This document shows, in pieces, positions 48,986 to 56,660 of a DNA stretch of 64,000 nucleotides. How positions within the stretch are numbered: position 1 is the first letter of the stretch; every line of letters starts with the position of its first letter. The position numbers were made by a program, and so were the translations under genes. The notes under the pieces were generated by a model. That model was not told the origin of the DNA. It ran no database searches and saw nothing but the letters and a program-made list of their open reading frames with translations. This DNA comes from Prorocentrum cordatum (taxonomy: Eukaryota; Sar; Dinophyceae; Prorocentrales; Prorocentraceae): assembly GCA_963575745.1 (NCBI GenBank), contig CAUYUJ010008557.1:681636-745635 (forward strand). Direction: 5' to 3'.

Positions 48986-51103
48986 TGATGCGGCCGCTCG
49001 CTGGAGACTTGGGGCGGTGGTCGAGACTGCGGCCATGCTCTTTGCGCGAGAGAGCATGCCCGAGCAGACCCGCGCCTCCACGATCTCCTGCGGCCCCCCC
49101 CGCCGATCCCCCGGCGTCGGAGCCCCCTGAACCCGCCTTGCCCGCTTTGGGCCCGGACCTGGACTGGATGGGCTGCGGGGGGGGGCCGCATTACAGCGGA
49201 AAGCCGCCTGCCACTGCGACCTCGCCAGCCTATTGTGGTGCCTGACCATAATGTCCGTCATTAAGTACTGGTCCGGCTCGTCCAGGAAGTAGGTGCGCTG
49301 CATACGCAGCCACGGACGCGGGTCCTCGTTGCTGGTGGGGGACGTGCACACGAACTTGATGCGGTCCCAGGTCGGGTTTTCATCGCCCATGAGCTCCAGC
49401 ATGCGCGCCCTCTTCATCCGTAGCTCCTCACACCAGCGGCCGCGCAGCTCCGCCCAGATGCCAAAGATGACGTTGGGGGGCCATGCATACTCTGCCTCGT
49501 CGCTGAGGCTGAGCAGGTGCTCGGCGGCCTTGATCTGCTGGTCGTAGTGCTCCTGGCCGTAGAAGCAGGCCCACGCCCACGACTCGCGCTTGGCATCCTG
49601 GAACCAGTGCTGGGGGGTGGACGCGCGCCTCGGGCGCGTCTCTAACTTGTAGTCCTTCGGGGGCACGTAACCATCCATGTCTGCCTCTGTCGTCCTCGGG
49701 AAGTTCGCGCAGCTGAGGCGGTAGTCCGGCAGGTGCAGGTGATCACGTCCCCCGTGCTGGAACGCCGCGAAGCCGTACGCGATACTATTGGTGATGTTGG
49801 TGGGGAGCTTGATGGATTTGAGGAGTGGCCTGGAGTTCTGACCCACGGACCTCAACGCGTGGAAAGCATCCTTGCCGAGCAGTCCTGGGCACAACGTGAC
49901 CGTGTAGTAATCGCATCCCCTGGCCGTGAATACTAGCTGCTCCTCTGCGCGCCCAATACTGGCCAGCGTGCCCTTGGCTGCGCCGCCTGCCTCCTCTGCG
50001 TGCTTGTTGGCTCTTCCCAGCTCGCGCACGAGGTTCTGCAGGCCGATGCCAACTTCGGACTCCGCCGTGGGCGCCGCCAGCACCTTCTCCTCCTGCAGCA
50101 GGGAGGACGCGCCAGCGTGCCCCTCCCTAGGGCGAGTCGCCATCTCCACGAAGGAGGGCGATGCGGGCGGTGGAGCCGCCCAGGGCGTAGTCGAGCTGGC
50201 CCCCCCGGATCCGTACAACGCGCTCGGGTTGAAACCTGGCCGCGCCTCCGGCCGCGGGGGCGGCCTCTGCCCGAAGCCGAGGAACCCCAGCCCCGGTGGG
50301 GGCAGCGTCGGACCCGCCTGGCCTCCAGGAGGAGCCCGCGCCAAGGCTGCCGGCCTCGAGCCTCCTCCTGCCGCTTCGTGACCGTCAGGTGGAGCGTGTG
50401 CTGGAGGAGGGGGTGGCGGCCCGGCCGCTGCTCCTGGGCGCGGGCTACCCTCGCCACCTTCCAACTCTCGACTCCAAAGGTCGCGGCACCCTCGAAGGAG
50501 ACTGACGCCGACATCGCTCACCCCCTCCTGCAGCGTGTCCGCCGCCTCGATCAGCTCCGCCAGCAGCTCATGCTTGCCCATCCCGCTCTCCGCCGAGATG
50601 ACTCCTCTGGCTGCGCTGTCTGTGAGGCCGTCGGCGCGCTTGGTGAGGTAGGCTGCAACGAGGGTTAGCCTCGGGTCCTGGCCCTTCTGCTCCTCGTCCT
50701 GTGCCTGGGCTCTGCGTAGCTTCGCGTCGAAATCGTCGTGTGTATCCCGACGAGTAGGAGTAGTGCTGCGACTCCGCGACCGAGCCCGCTTGGCCATGAG
50801 GTGCCGACTGCGGTCCTTGCTCAGGGCGATGGCTGATGCGGGGCTCAAGGAGTCGCCTCGGTAGTTCGTGCCGCCCCCGTGGTCCGACAGCCGCAGCGCT
50901 GCGCCAGCGCGCCAGCAAATCGCGGGCGGCTGCGCCTCCACGAACTCGTCGAGCAGCTCGGGCCTGGGGGGGGCGAAGGCCCCGTCCGAGACGGAGAAGG
51001 TCAGCCCCAAGCCATCGCCTCCACGTCCGTACGTAGGTCGTCGCTCTTGCCGTTCTTCGTCGGGCCGATGAAGCGGGCGGGGAAGCTGTAGTATGCGTCC
51101 CAC
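48875..51103 (-). CDS. Element 2 gag-like protein
   Basis: The N-terminal half is disordered (RS-rich, Pro/Gly-rich) with an embedded block (RLTLVAAYLTKRADGL, ESGMGKHELLAELIEAADTL). The C-terminal half is a conserved-looking globular domain (GCDYYTVTLCPGLLGKDAFH, KSIKLPTNITNSIAYGFAAF, PQHWFQDAKRESWAWACFYG, FVCTSPTSNEDPRPWLRMQR, DQYLMTDIMVRHHNRLARSQ). This looks like the Gag core of dinoflagellate YR elements. The frame overlaps the membrane ORF by about 100 bp. Residues after about 640 look out of frame. Confidence 0.6.
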   Translation of the reverse strand: MGRILQLPRPLHRPDEERQERRPTYGRGGDGLGLTFSVSDGAFAPPRPELLDEFVEAQPPAICWRAGAALRLSDHGGGTNYRGDSLSPASAIALSKDRSRHLMAKRARSRSRSTTPTRRDTHDDFDAKLRRAQAQDEEQKGQDPRLTLVAAYLTKRADGLTDSAARGVISAESGMGKHELLAELIEAADTLQEGVSDVGVSLLRGCRDLWSRELEGGEGSPRPGAAAGPPPPPPAHAPPDGHEAAGGGSRPAALARAPPGGQAGPTLPPPGLGFLGFGQRPPPRPEARPGFNPSALYGSGGASSTTPWAAPPPASPSFVEMATRPREGHAGASSLLQEEKVLAAPTAESEVGIGLQNLVRELGRANKHAEEAGGAAKGTLASIGRAEEQLVFTARGCDYYTVTLCPGLLGKDAFHALRSVGQNSRPLLKSIKLPTNITNSIAYGFAAFQHGGRDHLHLPDYRLSCANFPRTTEADMDGYVPPKDYKLETRPRRASTPQHWFQDAKRESWAWACFYGQEHYDQQIKAAEHLLSLSDEAEYAWPPNVIFGIWAELRGRWCEELRMKRARMLELMGDENPTWDRIKFVCTSPTSNEDPRPWLRMQRTYFLDEPDQYLMTDIMVRHHNRLARSQWQAAFRCNAAPPRSPSSPGPGPKRARRVQGAPTPGDRRGGPQEIVEARVCSGMLSRAKSMAAVSTTAPSLQRAAASSAGATPAGGGATTPRARTRTSRSARSACWTAPCRCS

Positions 51104-52707
51104 TCCGATCCCTCAGGCGCCAGAGGGTCGCGAACGTGGATGAGCCAGACCGCGTCCGCCTCGGCCTTTGCTGGGCTGCCCTTGCGGCTGGCGGTCGCCG
51201 GCGCGCGACGCGCCGCACGCTCCTCACTCCTCCTCTCTGGCCTCGCGCCTCCTGGGCGCTGGTCGCCGTCCTCGCCATCTCGATGGGGAGTCGTGGACCG
51301 GCTCCGCCAGCCCACCGCGCGATCAGCCGCGTGAGCTGTGCACAGCGGGAAGCCATCCTTCTCGATCACATGGGCGCGGTGACACTGTGAGCGCGCACGC
51401 TTCCGCCGAGCTGCCTGGCTCTCACAGGCACCCGCGTGATGCACGCACGCGCGGGGAGTCCAAGTGCCGGCCTCCTCCTGCAGGTCTCGTGTGTCCGAGA
51501 TAGCAGCATCCTCCACCAGGAGGAAGACTGGACTCTGCCTGGCAGTGTCCCGGCAGCACTGAGCGCTCAAGACCTGCGTGCTGCCCTCGGCAAGGTAGGC
51601 CACTTGGTCGGCCTGGCAGACGTCGACGCTCGGCTCCGACTCTGTCTCCGAGTTGGGGTCCATCTCCTCCGCCTTGCTGGTGGGGTGCCCCGGCTTGGGG
51701 TGTCTCATCCTCTTGCGGGCACAGCACCTGAGAAGACGCCCCATGGCCTTCCCTGCGCCCTGGCCCGCCCAAGCACAGCAAAGCCTCCCACCTGCGCGGG
51801 CACGGCCTGCGGGGGAGAGCTTGGCCAGGTCCGCCACGTTGATCGGGGAGCTGTGGGGCGCGACGCACGACGAGCAAATGTGCGCCATCGCCTTGTCCCC
51901 AAGTGGAAGCGTACACGGAGTAGCGGCGCACAGGTGGACCATGCCGATACCGTCGTCGTCGCGAGTAGCCTCCAGGTCCGCCTTCAGGTGCCGATGCGAA
52001 CTCCCTTTCACGTCCCGGAACTTGTAGACATACCCGTGGCGAGTGAGCCGGCCGCCCTTAAGTGGACCCTGCTCGAGTCTAGCCACGGAGCCTCCCGAGC
52101 GGACGATGCGGTCGTTGGGCAACATCTTATATGCCCCTCCTCCTCGGCCTCGGACTTCGGTCTTGATGTAGTCATCGCCAATCTCAAGGGCCTCGGCACT
52201 GCCATGCCAGGTGAGCGCGGCGGCTGTGTTGCCGTCCAGCGCCAGCTTCACGTCGTGCCCCGACTTGCTGCCCTTCGCAAAGCTCCTCATCGTGGAGAAC
52301 AGCAGAGTCAAGTATCTCCATGCCGTGCCCACGAACCAGAACAGAACGCCCACGGTGGACCCCAGTACGGTGTCGACCACGACCACCACCATGGCTATGG
52401 CAGCCCACTGCAGCTTGGCCCAGTAGGCGCCGAGTATGTAGCGCCCCATGGAATCCACAAGACCCATGATGAAGGCGATGAGCTGGTGGAGGAGGGCGCC
52501 CAAAGCGTAGCCTGTCCTCTCTCCCAGCCACTTCAGCGCCGCCTCGACTCCCGCGCTGACTCTCTCCCTGGAGAAGAGTGGCAGCCTCGGCTCAGCATCA
52601 TGTGGATGAGCATCCTGAGGCGGCGGTGCACTGTCGTCCGCGGTGGCGTTGGCGGCGCCACCAGACCCCGGCGGGGGCGGGGGAGGGCTCTCCTCTGCGG
52701 CGCGCAC
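51001..52707 (-). CDS. Element 2 membrane and Cys/His-rich ORF
   Basis: 568 codons. Residues about 65-160 contain three or four hydrophobic segments (LHQLIAFIMGLVDSMGRYIL, WAAIAMVVVVVDTVLG, GVLFWFVGTAWRYLTLLF). Next come a basic region (RHGYVYKFRDVKGSSHRHLK) and Cys-containing motifs (HLCAATPCTLP, AHICSSCVAPH, RLLRCCARKRMRHP, CQADQVAYLAEGS), then an Arg-rich tail. Element 1 also has a Cys-rich/membrane ORF at its 5' end. The function is unknown; membrane attachment of replication intermediates is only a guess. Confidence 0.5.
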   Translation of the reverse strand: MRAAEESPPPPPPGSGGAANATADDSAPPPQDAHPHDAEPRLPLFSRERVSAGVEAALKWLGERTGYALGALLHQLIAFIMGLVDSMGRYILGAYWAKLQWAAIAMVVVVVDTVLGSTVGVLFWFVGTAWRYLTLLFSTMRSFAKGSKSGHDVKLALDGNTAAALTWHGSAEALEIGDDYIKTEVRGRGGGAYKMLPNDRIVRSGGSVARLEQGPLKGGRLTRHGYVYKFRDVKGSSHRHLKADLEATRDDDGIGMVHLCAATPCTLPLGDKAMAHICSSCVAPHSSPINVADLAKLSPAGRARAGGRLCCAWAGQGAGKAMGRLLRCCARKRMRHPKPGHPTSKAEEMDPNSETESEPSVDVCQADQVAYLAEGSTQVLSAQCCRDTARQSPVFLLVEDAAISDTRDLQEEAGTWTPRACVHHAGACESQAARRKRARSQCHRAHVIEKDGFPLCTAHAADRAVGWRSRSTTPHRDGEDGDQRPGGARPERRSEERAARRAPATASRKGSPAKAEADAVWLIHVRDPLAPEGSEWDAYYSFPARFIGPTKNGKSDDLRTDVEAMAWG

Positions 52708-52711
52708 CTCC

Positions 52712-53404
52712 TCAGCCCCGCCTGACCTCGTCCCGAGCCGGAGCTCGCCTCCTGGGCGTCTCCGTCTCCTCCTCCGCCAGGGAGCTCCTCGAAGGGGGCT
52801 CCTGCTTGACCTCGTCCTGTGTCGGAGCCGGCCTCCTGGGCGTCTCCGTCTCCTCCTTCGCCGAAGGGCCTCCCGCAGGGGGCTCAGGCTTCGCCTCTGC
52901 TGGGAGGACGTCAGCGTAGTAGTAGCCGTAGTAGCGGTAGCACTCCTGGTCCTTCCTGCTACTCTTGGCTGAGCACTCGTCCGGGCCGGCCATGGCTGGT
53001 GGCGGGTCCGTGACCAAGGGCTCGCTCGGAGCAGGGGGCGCTGCCGATGGGCGTGGCCTGGCCGGCGCCTCCACCGCTAGCAGCTCGTCGCTGTCCGCAG
53101 TGCTGCAGCTGGCTCCACGCATCTCGTCCAGAGAAGCCTGCTGCTCACCTCCTTCGTCCTCGGGTCCAGCGCGCTCATGACCTCCCTCCTCGGGGCCCGT
53201 CGCTGTGGCCGACGCGTGGACCGCCGCGTGCCAGTTGATGCCGAAGGACACGTCAAGCCACGTGGCCAATGCGCCCATGGCCAAGGCCAACGTACATTCC
53301 AGCCCGTGGACAGGCCTCATCCTGGAGGCCTCACTCTGCTGCGGGCCGCGGGGCTCCCCTCCGGAGCCCCCGCCCGCACTGGAGGGGGGGCTTGGCCCAG
53401 CCAC
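52712..53404 (-). CDS. Element 2 first ORF, acidic and low complexity
   Basis: 230 codons immediately inside terminal repeat A1. One hydrophobic stretch (LALAMGALATWLDVSFGINW) is followed by Glu/Ala/Pro-rich sequence with two repeats of EEETETPRRRAPARDEV-type units and a Tyr-rich CYRYYGYYYADV. Its stop lies 4 bp from the next ORF, so the two could be one frameshifted protein. No domain recognised. Confidence 0.4.
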   Translation of the reverse strand: MAGPSPPSSAGGGSGGEPRGPQQSEASRMRPVHGLECTLALAMGALATWLDVSFGINWHAAVHASATATGPEEGGHERAGPEDEGGEQQASLDEMRGASCSTADSDELLAVEAPARPRPSAAPPAPSEPLVTDPPPAMAGPDECSAKSSRKDQECYRYYGYYYADVLPAEAKPEPPAGGPSAKEETETPRRPAPTQDEVKQEPPSRSSLAEEETETPRRRAPARDEVRRG

Positions 53405-53450
53405 TACCCAGCGCTCCTCAGAGTGCCCGTGCTATGGCCCCGCCTGCCCA

Positions 53451-53566
53451 CCCCAAAATGCACGCGGCTCCTCGGAGCCTTGAGAAACACGGCAGCGGGA
53501 GAGGACAAGAGCAGAGATGAGGCTGCGAGGCGGGAGGAAACCCATTGTTCTCACGAGCGATCACGC
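53451..53566 (-). repeat. Element 2 terminal repeat A1
   Basis: Matches 38649-38762 with a handful of substitutions. It begins CCCCAAAATGCACGCGGCTC and ends GCGATCACG on the plus strand. It marks the 5' end of the minus-strand element. Confidence 0.85.
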
Positions 53567-54327
53567 CCCTCAGCCAGAAGGAGGCCCGCCTGCGGCGCCC
53601 CCAGCGGCAGCGCCGATGATGCCACCAGCCATGCATCCAGCTCTGCACCAGGAGTACATGCACCAGCAGGCGCAGGCAGCAGGGGCCCAAGTGCAAGCAG
53701 CAGTTCCAGTACCAGGTGGAGCAGTACCAGCGGCAGCAGTTCCAGTACCAGGTGGCGGTGTAACAGCGGCAGCAGTTCCAGTACCAGGAGGGCCAGTACC
53801 AGATGCAGCAGGAGCGGCAGATGGACGTGGCCAGCTTTTTCTCTCGGGGGGTGGCGGAGCAGGGCCCCCCTGCGCCTTCGACGCCTGCTCCCGCGACGCC
53901 GATCAAGGGCACCGACGCCCCAGTGCCGAGCACGCCGAAGGCTTCCACCATCAAGAGGGGATGCAGGTCGCCGCTATCTTCGCCAGCGGCAGCCACGCCG
54001 AAGGCGCCAACCAAGGACCCCCACCAGGACGTTATGAAGATGGAGGATGGAGAGACTCCCGAAAGGGAGAGGCTCGCACCAGTAGACGAGCTGTCGCCGA
54101 CGCAGCCGATGACGCAGGCGGAGTACATACCAGGACCAGCCGTCAGCTTCACAGCGGAGGTCATCGAGGTTCCCGACGCGCAGCCGCCGCAGGAGGAGCC
54201 GAAGCAGGAGCCAATGTCTTCGCAGGAGATAAAAGAGGAGATCGCCAAGATCGAACTGGCCCATGCGGGCCCGACCTGGTGCAGTCCGAAGGTGCGATCG
54301 CCCCCCGAGAAACGCGGAAGGCGCTGA
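53567..54327 (+). pseudogene. Gln/Pro-rich host protein, 3' part
   Basis: Resumes in frame with the 38.2 kb exon (PQPEGGPPAAPP, MMPPAMHPALHQEYMHQQAQ). A three-copy 36-bp tandem repeat follows, which encodes QQFQYQVEQYQR in the next frame, and that frame has one TAA at about 53762. Beyond it: QMDVASFFSRGVAEQG, DVMKMEDGETPERERLAP, SFTAEVIEVPDAQPPQEEP, SSQEIKEEIAKIELAHAG, ending TGA at 54325. A frameshift near 53690 and the TAA make this copy broken, consistent with decay after the insertion of element 2. No domain recognised; the Gln/Pro/Glu composition suggests a disordered nuclear protein. Confidence 0.5.
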
Positions 54328-54663
54328 AGTTTGCTGGCCAGCAAACCCGTGAATACTTTCTGAGTGATGAGCCACCGCAGCCAAGCTTATCAGCTAATAC
54401 GCCTAGTCGGTCCATTTTGAAGCCCAGCTGCCACTGGAGGTTTCCCAGGACGGAAACCACAGCCATTTTGGCTCCCTCGTCGGCAGCTCGGGCGCGGCTG
54501 AAAAACTTGATCGCTTTCCGCTTCTGGCCAGGGATAGGCGTCAGATGTGGTGCCAGTGACGTCGAGCAGCGACGTTGATTTCTTCGGCCCACCCCCGTTT
54601 GATGTGGATGAGCTCCGATCGCGTGCCGCGGATGCCTAGGAAGAAAACCTGCCACCCAAAGCT

Positions 54664-55203
54664 GTGGGCCAGCCACAGGTGGCAGGCAACCTGGACGAAG
54701 GCAGTCCGCACTTGCAGCAGCCCGGCGTCTCATGTCTTGTTGGTGCTGGCAAGATTTCTGCCGCGACCGACGTTCCCGCCTGGCTTGGGCATGGTCGCGC
54801 AGCGCTTCCGACCCTGGCTTGCTCGCCGTGGTCGATGAAAAGGGTTGCACCGTCGTCTGTTGCTGGTCAAGCCCCACTTGTGCCCACAGTGCCCGAGGGG
54901 GAAAGTCTTTTGGAGGCGAGACCTCCGTGCAACACAGCTGCACCAGGGAATTCAGATGTGCAGCCCAATGGGAGATTTTCACAGGCGAAGACAGCCCCAA
55001 TTGGTGATGCGACACCGTCTGACCCCCTCCCCTCCTCTGGGTGTCGAGAGGCTGGTGAGAGTCACGCTCGGACAGCTAACCTAACTGCTCAGGCCCAGGG
55101 CTCGGTCCAGACAGTCCAGCTTCCAGCTCGGCCCACGCTGTGGGAACTTGCGCAGGCCACCTCCCCCCCTCTTGGAACATGCGCGTGCGCATGCAAGACT
55201 TAG
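54664..55203 (+). CDS. Possible element 4 ORF1, unrecognised
   Basis: An open frame of about 180 codons, Ala/Pro/Ser/Thr-rich (VAGNLDEGSPHLQQPG, LPARPTLWELAQATSPP), ending TAG at 55201. Other frames here are also open and one offers CPQCPRGK. I cannot decide which, if any, is translated. Confidence 0.2.
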   Translation: MGQPQVAGNLDEGSPHLQQPGVSCLVGAGKISAATDVPAWLGHGRAALPTLACSPWSMKRVAPSSVAGQAPLVPTVPEGESLLEARPPCNTAAPGNSDVQPNGRFSQAKTAPIGDATPSDPLPSSGCREAGESHARTANLTAQAQGSVQTVQLPARPTLWELAQATSPPLGTCACACKT

Positions 55204-55234
55204 AGAGCCCCGCTAAACTTGCTCTTGAATTGTG

Positions 55235-55255
55235 CCCCCCCCCCCCCCCCCCCAG
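55235..55255 (+). repeat. C19 homopolymer followed by AG
   Basis: Nineteen cytosines end in AG just upstream of the RNase H segment. It could act as a strong splice or trans-splice acceptor, or be a replication or assembly artefact. Confidence 0.7.
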
Positions 55256-55780
55256 CCCAACCAACTGACTGCGGTGATTTCTTATTACACCGACGGGTCG
55301 CACTTCGAAGAGTTGAGGCGCGAAGATAACCATGTGGCAGCGTCGGCGATAATCCGCATTCGCAGCGACTCAGGGGGGAATGCGCCCTTTGCTGGGTTCT
55401 GGGCTGCTTCTTGGCAGAGCAGCTGCCAGATCCAGGTCCAGCGTGCTCGTTTGGACAGCACTGATGTTGAGTTGCTTGCTATACTTTGGACGTGTATTGC
55501 CATATTGTGTGATAAGGACCGCAGTCCTGAGCAGCTTGTTGCAATATGGTCAGATTCCAAGCCAGCCATTGACATACTTACTGGAGAAGCGGTGGCCCAC
55601 AGTGATGATAAGTTGGCCCGACTTGCCTCGATTGCCTTTCACGTCGCCAAGATGAAAGGCCCTCTGCGTATACATCATATCCGAAGCCACACCTTCCACC
55701 ATTGGAACATCCTGGCTGGTAATGTTGCCAAAGATGCTGCAAGAGAGAGAGACTCCCCTCCATTGGCATCAGTGACAGTC
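55256..55780 (+). CDS. Element 4 RNase H domain
   Basis: Removes RNA from RNA-DNA hybrids. All four expected positions are visible: YYTDGSHFEE (Asp), DSTDVELLAILW (Glu), VAIWSDSKPAIDIL (Asp) and IRSHTFHHWNILAGNVAKDA (His...N..AD-like, with Lys-Asp for Ala-Asp). It lies upstream of the endonuclease. The frame remains open past the domain to 56044, but the endonuclease is in another frame, so the two are either separate ORFs or frameshifted. Confidence 0.75.
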
Positions 55781-55782
55781 TT

Positions 55783-56660
55783 GTGCAGATGTCTAGTTAT
55801 CATGCTGGACGAGAATGGGAATGGGCGCAGCCGCCCTTCGTCCCAGCAGACATTGGCATGCCTAGTATTGTTGATGGTGTGCTGCCCTTTGTTGCCTCCC
55901 CCCAGCTCGCCTCGCTTGAAGACTGCCCCAAGCAAGGGGCCATTAAAGAGGCGAGGCACGATGTCGAGCTCAAGGTCATGCAGTTCAATGCTAAGTCCAT
56001 GTATTGTCGGTCCTCCAAGGGGGCTCGGGGCAAGCGTCGCTTGATGGGGACTCAGATCCTCAAGACACAGTTTGCTTACGAGCATTTACACTTCATTGGT
56101 GTGGAGGAGTCCCGTAACCCTCGGGGGGTCCGTATGTCTGGGTCGTTTCTTATTCTGGCCTCGGGGGCTCTCGATGGGGGGCTCGGCTGCGAGCTCTGGG
56201 TAAATATTGAGGAACCTCTCGCGAGAGCCAAGGGCAAAGAGGTCACCTTCAAGAGAGGTGACGTGGTTGCTCTGCACTGTGGTCCTCGCAGGCTCACTGT
56301 GGCGGTCAACTCGAGTGTTTCTAAAGCTAGAGTTGCTGTGACTCACGCTCCGCATTCGGGGCACAAGGCCGGTAATATTCGTGATTTCTGCAGCTCCACT
56401 GGCATCTTGTTTGATGAATGGAGCGTTGACTTTGTCTTAGCCGACGCGAACGCTCGAGTTGGAAGCAAAGTTTCTGAATGGGTGGGTGCCCTTGGACATG
56501 CCCAAATTGAAGATGAGCCAGGTGAATTGTTCCATCTTTGCGCGTCGCAGGCTCACCTCCACGTGGTCAACACCAAGTTTGCCCATGCACATGGGCACAC
56601 ATTCTATGCTAAAAAACCCGGCCAAACACAGGATTGACTACGTTCTTTGTTCAGGTCAGT
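55783..56660 (+). pseudogene. Element 4 APE-type endonuclease
   Basis: An exonuclease-endonuclease-phosphatase fold that nicks target DNA. Motifs: LKVMQFNAKSM (Asn), HFIGVEESR (Glu), VVALHCGPRRLTVAVNSS, RVAVTHAPHSGHK (His), VDFVLADANARVG (DxN) and, after a frameshift at the A6 run near 56611, HRIDYVLCSGQF (Asp of the last motif). Apart from that frameshift the domain is complete. The GPRRL...VAVTHAPH block is characteristic of dinoflagellate LINEs, to my knowledge. Confidence 0.7.

Larger units (their letters stand above)
38254..53566 (-). mobile_element. Element 2: 15.3 kb tyrosine-recombinase retroelement
   Basis: Read on the minus strand: terminal repeat A1 (53566-53451); acidic ORF; membrane ORF; gag-like ORF; zinc finger and linker; methyltransferase-like region; RT-RNase H; tyrosine recombinase with an N-terminal zinc-binding extension. 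The right end is B1 (39043-38763), A2 (38762-38649), a spacer, and B2 (38520-38255). B1 and A2 abut exactly as in element 1, so the split-direct-repeat layout is shared. A1 and A2 differ at several of about 114 positions, so this insertion is older than element 1. Several frameshifts interrupt the genes. It separates two halves of a Gln-rich host gene. Confidence 0.8.

Noticed and set aside
38255-53566. LTR retrotransposon interpretation of element 2
   Set aside because: Repeats at the two ends do not form a simple LTR pair; the 3' end has B1-A2-B2 and the element encodes a tyrosine recombinase, with no DDE integrase seen.
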